The translations under genes were made by a program, and so were the position numbers. A stretch of DNA of 64,000 nucleotides, taken from positions 2,170,001 to 2,234,000 of the forward strand of contig OZ253546.1 in assembly GCA_965262585.1 (NCBI GenBank). Direction: 5' to 3'. This document shows, in pieces, positions 59,445 to 64,000 of the stretch; position 1 is the first letter of the stretch; every line of letters starts with the position of its first letter. The stretch comes from JAHRAW01 sp965262585. GTDB lineage: Bacteria > Pseudomonadota > Gammaproteobacteria > Arenicellales > Poriferihabitantaceae. The notes under the pieces were generated by a model, which was not told the DNA's origin, ran no database searches, and saw only the letters and a program-made list of their open reading frames with translations.

Positions 59445-61844
59445 ATGTTAGTCAGTCACGCATGGCTGCGCGAGTGGGTGGCAACCAAAACCGAGGTCGG
59501 CGAACTGGCGAAATGTTTGACCCTCGGCGGGCTGGAAGTGCAATCGGTGCAGACCGCCGGGCCGTCGCTACACAAAAAACGCGTGGTTATCGGCCGCATC
59601 ATTCACAGCGTCCGGCATACCGGCGCGCACAAACTTCGAATCTGCGAGGTGGATATCGGCAGACGCGCATCGCTCACGATTGTTTGCGGCGCCGCCAATG
59701 CGCAGGTCGGCTGCCGGGTGCCAGTGGCCACGGTCGGTGCTCGGCTGCCGGGACTTGAAGTGCAGGCGCGATGCATCGGCGACATTGAATCCGCCGGCAT
59801 GATTTGCTCCGCTGAAGAACTCGGCCTCGAGGAACATTCGGACGGCGTTATGGTGTTGGATGAAGACGCTCCGCTTGGCGCATCGGTGAGCGAATACCTG
59901 AACTTGGAAGACCACATTCTCGAAATCGAATTGACCCCCAACCGGGGGGATTGCCTGAGTATGCGCGGCATCGCCAGGGAAGTATGCGCCTTGAGCGGGG
60001 CGAAAATGCGCGCTTCGGCGGGCGGTGAAAAAGTCCGCGCGCTCAGTAAAGCGAAATTGCCGGTGGATCTGCTGAGCCCCCGTGCATGTCCGAGGTATGT
60101 GGGGCGGGCGGTGCGCAACATCGACCTGTCGGCGCGCACCCCGGACTGGATGACCGAACGGCTCCGGCGTGGCGGCGTGCGCAGCCTCAACGTGGTGGTG
60201 GATGTCACCAACTATGTAATGCTCGAACTCGGCCAGCCCATGCACGCATTCGATCTGGATAAACTGGTGGGCGGCATCATAGTGCGGATGGCCGACAAGG
60301 GCGAAAAACTGCAATTACTAGACGGCAACACGGTGAAATTGCAGGCCGACAGTTTGGTGATTGGCGACTATGAAAAAGCAGTCGCGCTGGCCGGAATTAT
60401 GGGCGGACAGAACTCGGCGATCTCCGACTCCACCCGCCACATCTATTTTGAGGCGGCGTTTTTCCCGGCGTCGGCGATGCTCGGCAAGGCGCGCAGTTTC
60501 GGTATGCACACCGACGCCTCGCACCGCTTCGAACGCGGGGTCGACCCCACCATGCAAGCACACGCCATGCAGCGAGCGACCCAACTGCTGGTGTCCCTGG
60601 CGGGCGGCGAGCCCGGGCCGGTGAGCGATGCGCAGATGCCAAAATTTATGCCCGGTGCGGTGAAAATCCAGTTCAACCGCGCTGAAATCGCCCGCGTTCT
60701 CGGAACTTCGGTGCCTACCAACACCGTAAGCGCGCTGCTGAAAAGGCTCGGGATGGGGGTCGTCCGCAACCGCACCGGCTGGAAAGTGGCGGTGCCCGGC
60801 TGGCGTTCGGACATCACCGCTCCCCACGATCTGGTGGAAGAAGTTGGCAGGGTCTACGGCTTCGATCGCATTGCGCCGCGCCCACCGGCGGCCACCGCCA
60901 CCACCGGCGGGCATCCGGAAAGCCGAATCGGGATGTCCCGCATCCGCCAAAAACTGGTGGAGCGAGGCTATTACGAGGCAATTACCTATAGTTTTGTCGA
61001 TGGGGAAATTCAGCGCCGCTTGACGGGCGATCTCGGCATCCAACTGCGCAATCCCATCGCCGAAAACATGGCGGTTATGCGCCGCAGTTTATGGCCGGGC
61101 TTGTTGGAAGCGGTGCGCACCAACCTCAACCGCCGCCACCAACGGGTGCGGTTGTTCGAGACCGGCCATGTGTTCCTCAAAGGCCGCGCCACGGGCACTG
61201 CGCGCCGGGAAGTTCATCGCCTAGCGGCGGTTGCCACCGGTTCGGTGCTACCCAGGCAGTGGGGCGACCCGGCCCGGGCGGTTGATTTTTTCGACCTCAA
61301 GGGCGATGCGATGGCATTGCTGGCGTTGTCCGCGCACGGTGCTGAATTTCGCTTTCATAATGCCGGCGATCCCGGCCATCCGGCCCTCCACCCCGGCTGC
61401 AGCGCGCAAATCAAACTGGGGAATAAGGGGGTCGGCTACCTCGGCCAGTTGCATCCCGCCCATCAGAAATTACTCGGCATTGATGCGCCGGTATACTTGT
61501 TGGAGGTGGATTTGTCGTTCCTGGAAACCGCGCCGCTGCCGAGTTTTTCAGCGGTGTCCCGTTATCCGGCGGTGCAGCGCGACCTCGCCGTAGTGGTTGA
61601 GTCGGGGATTGCGGCGCAAGATGTGCTAAATGCTGCGCGCAAGGCCGCCGGCGACCTGCTCGTGGATTTGGAATTGTTCGATATTTACGAAGGATCTGGG
61701 ATTGAAAAAAACCATAAAAGTTTCGCTTTCGGCTTGACCTTCCAATCCCAATCAAGCAATCTTACCGCTGGCGAAGTGGATGCAATAACGGCTAAAATAA
61801 TCAAGGTACTGCAACGTCAACTGCGAGCGCAACTGCGAACCTGA
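59445..61844 (+). CDS. pheT: phenylalanyl-tRNA synthetase beta subunit
   Basis: PheT (799 aa) provides tRNA binding and editing. The N-terminal tRNA-binding OB domain (VVIGRIIHSVRHTGAHKLRICEVD, quoted in part) is followed by the B3/B4 editing core (ELTPNRGDCLSMRGIAREV), FERGVDPTMQAHAMQRAT, and a C-terminal ferredoxin-like anticodon domain (FSAVSRYPAVQRDLAVVVE; GEVDAITAKIIKVLQ). The final residues and stop run into an 11-bp tandem repeat array. Confidence 0.96.
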   Translation: MLVSHAWLREWVATKTEVGELAKCLTLGGLEVQSVQTAGPSLHKKRVVIGRIIHSVRHTGAHKLRICEVDIGRRASLTIVCGAANAQVGCRVPVATVGARLPGLEVQARCIGDIESAGMICSAEELGLEEHSDGVMVLDEDAPLGASVSEYLNLEDHILEIELTPNRGDCLSMRGIAREVCALSGAKMRASAGGEKVRALSKAKLPVDLLSPRACPRYVGRAVRNIDLSARTPDWMTERLRRGGVRSLNVVVDVTNYVMLELGQPMHAFDLDKLVGGIIVRMADKGEKLQLLDGNTVKLQADSLVIGDYEKAVALAGIMGGQNSAISDSTRHIYFEAAFFPASAMLGKARSFGMHTDASHRFERGVDPTMQAHAMQRATQLLVSLAGGEPGPVSDAQMPKFMPGAVKIQFNRAEIARVLGTSVPTNTVSALLKRLGMGVVRNRTGWKVAVPGWRSDITAPHDLVEEVGRVYGFDRIAPRPPAATATTGGHPESRIGMSRIRQKLVERGYYEAITYSFVDGEIQRRLTGDLGIQLRNPIAENMAVMRRSLWPGLLEAVRTNLNRRHQRVRLFETGHVFLKGRATGTARREVHRLAAVATGSVLPRQWGDPARAVDFFDLKGDAMALLALSAHGAEFRFHNAGDPGHPALHPGCSAQIKLGNKGVGYLGQLHPAHQKLLGIDAPVYLLEVDLSFLETAPLPSFSAVSRYPAVQRDLAVVVESGIAAQDVLNAARKAAGDLLVDLELFDIYEGSGIEKNHKSFAFGLTFQSQSSNLTAGEVDAITAKIIKVLQRQLRAQLRT

Positions 61845-61944
61845 CGCGAGCCTGATGCGAACCTGACGCGAGCCTGATGCGAACCTGATACGAGCCTGAC
61901 GCGAACCTGATGCGGGCATGAAGCAAACTTAATGCGAACCTGAA
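61835..61944. repeat. 11-bp tandem repeat, ten copies, between pheT and ihfA
   Basis: Ten adjacent 11-bp units of type GCGAACCTGAC / GCGAGCCTGAT begin inside the last codons of pheT and end 22 bases before the ihfA ATG. The first units alternate A/G at position 5, so a 22-bp dimer seems to have been amplified; the last three are more diverged. Confidence 0.9.
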
Positions 61945-61966
61945 GCGAAACAAAATTGAAATTGAA

Positions 61967-62308
61967 ATGACCGTTACTAAAGCAGATTTGGGAAACACCC
62001 TGTTTGGCCGAGTCGGGTTGAACAAGCGCGAGGCCAGGGATTTTGTGGAAATGTTTTTCGAAAGAATTCGATGTTCCCTTGAACAGGGAACCGCCATAAA
62101 ACTTTCCGGATTCGGAAGTTTTACCTTGCGGGACAAAACCCCGCGTCCCGGACGAAACCCCAGAACCGGCGAACAAGTGGCAATATCGGCGCGGCGCGTG
62201 GTAACCTTCCGCGCAAGCCGCAAACTCAAAGACCGCGTGGCGCAAAATTCCTTTGAATTGACCCAGGGCCTGGGACGACAAGGGCGAAAAGGGCGAAAAG
62301 GGCAATGA
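61967..62308 (+). CDS. ihfA: integration host factor alpha subunit
   Basis: IHF-alpha forms a DNA-bending heterodimer with IHF-beta in recombination, replication and transcription. It starts MTVTKADLGNTLFGRVGLNK, has FGSFTLRDKTPRPGRNPRTG (the intercalating Pro arm) and ends with a basic extension GRQGRKGRKGQ made by a 9-bp tandem repeat (GGGCGAAAA). At 113 aa it is ~14 residues longer than E. coli IhfA. Its stop overlaps the merR start. Confidence 0.94.
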   Translation: MTVTKADLGNTLFGRVGLNKREARDFVEMFFERIRCSLEQGTAIKLSGFGSFTLRDKTPRPGRNPRTGEQVAISARRVVTFRASRKLKDRVAQNSFELTQGLGRQGRKGRKGQ

Positions 62309-62682
62309 CTATGCTTGATCCGAGCAGTTTCGAGTTGCCGCCGATTCCGTCCAAGCGTTATTTCACCATCGGTGAAGTCAGCAAACTATGCGCCGTCAAA
62401 CCCCATGTATTGCGGTATTGGGAGCAAGAATTTCCCCAGTTGACGCCGGTCAAACGGCGCGGAAACCGTCGCTACTATCAGCGTCACGAAGTGCAGTTGA
62501 TCCGGCAGATTAAGAATTTGCTGTACGGCAAAGGCTTTACCATCAGCGGTGCTCGTTCGCACTTGCAGCAGTTGGCAACCGAAGGAAATTCCACCGAGCC
62601 GCCGGGACTCGGCGACCAGGGTGCCAAGTTGATTAACCAACTCATCGCCGAACTAGATGAAGTGCGGGATATTCTGCGCTGA
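62305..62682 (+). CDS. MerR-family transcriptional regulator
   Basis: This 125-aa protein has an N-terminal winged helix of the MerR type (KRYFTIGEVSKLCAVKPHVLRYWEQEFPQL and RGNRRYYQRHEVQLIRQI, quoted in part) and a short C-terminal region without obvious sensor cysteines. A MerR gene right after ihfA is conserved in many gammaproteobacteria, but its target is not established. It overlaps ihfA by four bases and ends 53 bases before tRNA-Pro. Confidence 0.9.
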   Translation: MTMLDPSSFELPPIPSKRYFTIGEVSKLCAVKPHVLRYWEQEFPQLTPVKRRGNRRYYQRHEVQLIRQIKNLLYGKGFTISGARSHLQQLATEGNSTEPPGLGDQGAKLINQLIAELDEVRDILR

Positions 62683-62735
62683 AGTTTGCGGGGACGGTTA
62701 GAGTAAAGTAAAAAGAAAGAAAAATATGATTATTT

Positions 62736-62812
62736 CGGGGTGTAGCGCAGCCTGGTAGCGCACCGCAATGGGGTTGCGGTGGTCGGAGGTTCAAATCCTC
62801 TCACCCCGACCA
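62736..62812 (+). tRNA. tRNA-Pro (anticodon GGG)
   Basis: Acceptor CGGGGTG pairs with CACCCCG, the T-arm contains AGGTTCAAATCCT, and the anticodon loop ATGGGGT in stem CCGCA/TGCGG gives GGG. CCA is encoded. Confidence 0.95.
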
Positions 62813-62862
62813 ATTATCCCGCCATGCACTTGGGCCACGCTTTTGATCATCCACGGAACGCC

Positions 62863-64000
62863 ATGCACACCGTAACCAGATTCCCGCCAAGTCCCACCGG
62901 CTATCTGCACGTCGGCGGCGCCCGAACCGCCCTGTTTAACTGGTTGTACGCAAAGAAAACCGGCGGTGAAATGGTGCTCAGAATCGAGGACACCGACCGC
63001 GAACGCTCCACCGAGGAAGCCGTCGAAGTCATCTTCGAAGCACTGAAATGGCTGCGCATGGACTGGGACCAAGGGCCGTTCTATCAAAGCCAACGGCTCG
63101 ACCACTACCAGCAAGCAATCCGACAACTGCTGGAAAAAGACAACGCTTACTATTGTTTCTGCGGCAAAGAAAAACTCGATGCCGTGCGGGAAGCGCAACG
63201 CGCCGCCGGCGGTAAACCCCGCTACGACCGCTGCTGCCGGGATTTGGGTCGGCGACCGGCGACCGGCGAATCCGCCGTGGTGCGCTTCAAGAATCCGCTG
63301 GCCGGGACGGTGGTTTTCACTGATTTGGTGCGCGGCAGGGTGGTGATTGACAACGGCGAACTCGATGACTTAATCATCGCCCGTTCGGACGGCACCCCCA
63401 CCTACAACCTGACCGTGGTGGTGGATGACATCGACATGGGCGTTACCCATGTGATTCGTGGCGACGACCACACCAACAACACCCCGAGGCAGATCAACAT
63501 TTTCCGGGCGTTGGACGCACCGCTTCCGGTATTCGCCCACGTGCCGTTGATTTCGGGGCCCGATGGCGGGCGGCTTTCCAAGCGTCATGGCGCAGTTAGC
63601 GTACTCGAATACCGCGATATGGGAATCTTGCCGGAGGCGTTGTTGAATTACCTCGTGCGCCTCGGTTGGTCCCACGGCGACCGGGAGATTTTTTCCATCG
63701 ACGAGATGATCGACTTATTCGACATCAAAGACATCAACCAATCCGCCGCCAGTTTCGATCTCGCCAAGTTGCTGTCGGTCAACCAGCACTACCTTCGCCA
63801 AACGAGCGCGCAACAACTTGCCGAAGAACTCGGTGCGCGGCTCAAGCGACGCGGCATCGAAACCGATGATGGCCCGCCCCTCGCCGAGGTCGCTGAAGTC
63901 CTTGCCACGCGCGTTCAAACCCTGGAGGAAATGGCCGACCGGGCGGTTTATTTGTATGCGGATTTCGATGAATACGAACCGGGCGCGGCTAAAAAACATC
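62863..64000 (+). CDS. gltX: glutamyl-tRNA synthetase, N-terminal part
   Basis: This class I synthetase charges tRNA-Glu; the gene runs off the right edge (379 codons seen of about 470). It begins MHTVTRFPPSPTGYLHVGGA with the HIGH-like HVGG signature, followed by LRIEDTDRERSTEEAVE and the KMSKS-like RLSKRHGAVSV near residues 238-248. An in-frame ATG at 62824 lies further upstream but the family N-terminus supports 62863. A frame with GWSHGDREIFSIDEMI is typical of GltX. Confidence 0.95.
   Translation, partial: MHTVTRFPPSPTGYLHVGGARTALFNWLYAKKTGGEMVLRIEDTDRERSTEEAVEVIFEALKWLRMDWDQGPFYQSQRLDHYQQAIRQLLEKDNAYYCFCGKEKLDAVREAQRAAGGKPRYDRCCRDLGRRPATGESAVVRFKNPLAGTVVFTDLVRGRVVIDNGELDDLIIARSDGTPTYNLTVVVDDIDMGVTHVIRGDDHTNNTPRQINIFRALDAPLPVFAHVPLISGPDGGRLSKRHGAVSVLEYRDMGILPEALLNYLVRLGWSHGDREIFSIDEMIDLFDIKDINQSAASFDLAKLLSVNQHYLRQTSAQQLAEELGARLKRRGIETDDGPPLAEVAEVLATRVQTLEEMADRAVYLYADFDEYEPGAAKKH

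Overview
The window is a GC-rich chromosomal segment of a gammaproteobacterium. The evidence is gene order: mlaFEDCB-ibaG, rpmF-plsX-fabH-fabG, accA-tilS-pyrG-kdsA-eno-ftsB, smc-zipA-ligA and thrS-infC-rpmI-rplT-pheST-ihfA-merR are all standard gammaproteobacterial blocks. ATP sulfurylase (sat) together with APS reductase (aprBA) points to a sulfur-oxidising lifestyle in which sulfite is oxidised via APS to sulfate. Genes for polyamine uptake, a Rieske monooxygenase, a dimethylformamidase-like amidohydrolase and a choline-kinase-like phosphotransferase suggest use of small organic nitrogen compounds. A marine free-living or host-associated sulfur oxidiser fits, but the exact taxon cannot be read from this sequence.

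Layout. 1-1345: C-terminal part of an autotransporter-like outer-membrane protein. 1656-5286: Mla phospholipid-transport operon with a BolA protein and a monothiol glutaredoxin. 5299-11892: Rieske oxygenase divergent from a polyamine ABC transporter (potD, potB, potC, potA) that is interrupted by a lower-GC orphan DNA methyltransferase. 11986-15857: leftward aroG-sat-trxB-smr operon. 15988-19118: rpmF-plsX-fabH-fabG behind a consensus sigma70 promoter. 19289-21147: periplasmic ATP-dependent DNA ligase, tRNA-Ala and tRNA-Glu, and a glutathione S-transferase. 21315-31826: M16 protease, pncC, accA, tilS, a foreign-looking cupin, pyrG, kdsA, eno, ftsB. 31944-38114: leftward hemH-cbiX-dimethylformamidase and aceA-phosphotransferase units, separated by an AT-rich tandem-palindrome array. 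38307-41059: aprB, a small ORF with a twin-hairpin repeat, and aprA. 41061-46614: a complete type II-C CRISPR-Cas locus (12-repeat array, putative tracrRNA, cas2, cas1, cas9). 46868-54770: smc, zipA, ligA, a glutaredoxin-like gene and alkB. 54921-64000: tRNA-Val, the thrS to merR block, tRNA-Pro and the start of gltX.

The most notable system is the CRISPR-Cas9 locus. The first repeat begins one base after the aprA stop codon, so read-through from the sulfur-oxidation operon would enter the array in the predicted crRNA sense. Each repeat ends in an extended -10-like motif. Between the array and cas2 lies a candidate tracrRNA gene with a perfect extended -10 promoter, a 12-bp self-complementary stem and a 14-nt anti-repeat. 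Cas9 (1147 aa) retains all expected RuvC and HNH catalytic residues.

A second, window-wide signal is an unusual density of short imperfect tandem duplications (9-16 bp, 2-10 copies). They occur in gene gaps and, in frame, in unconstrained protein segments.
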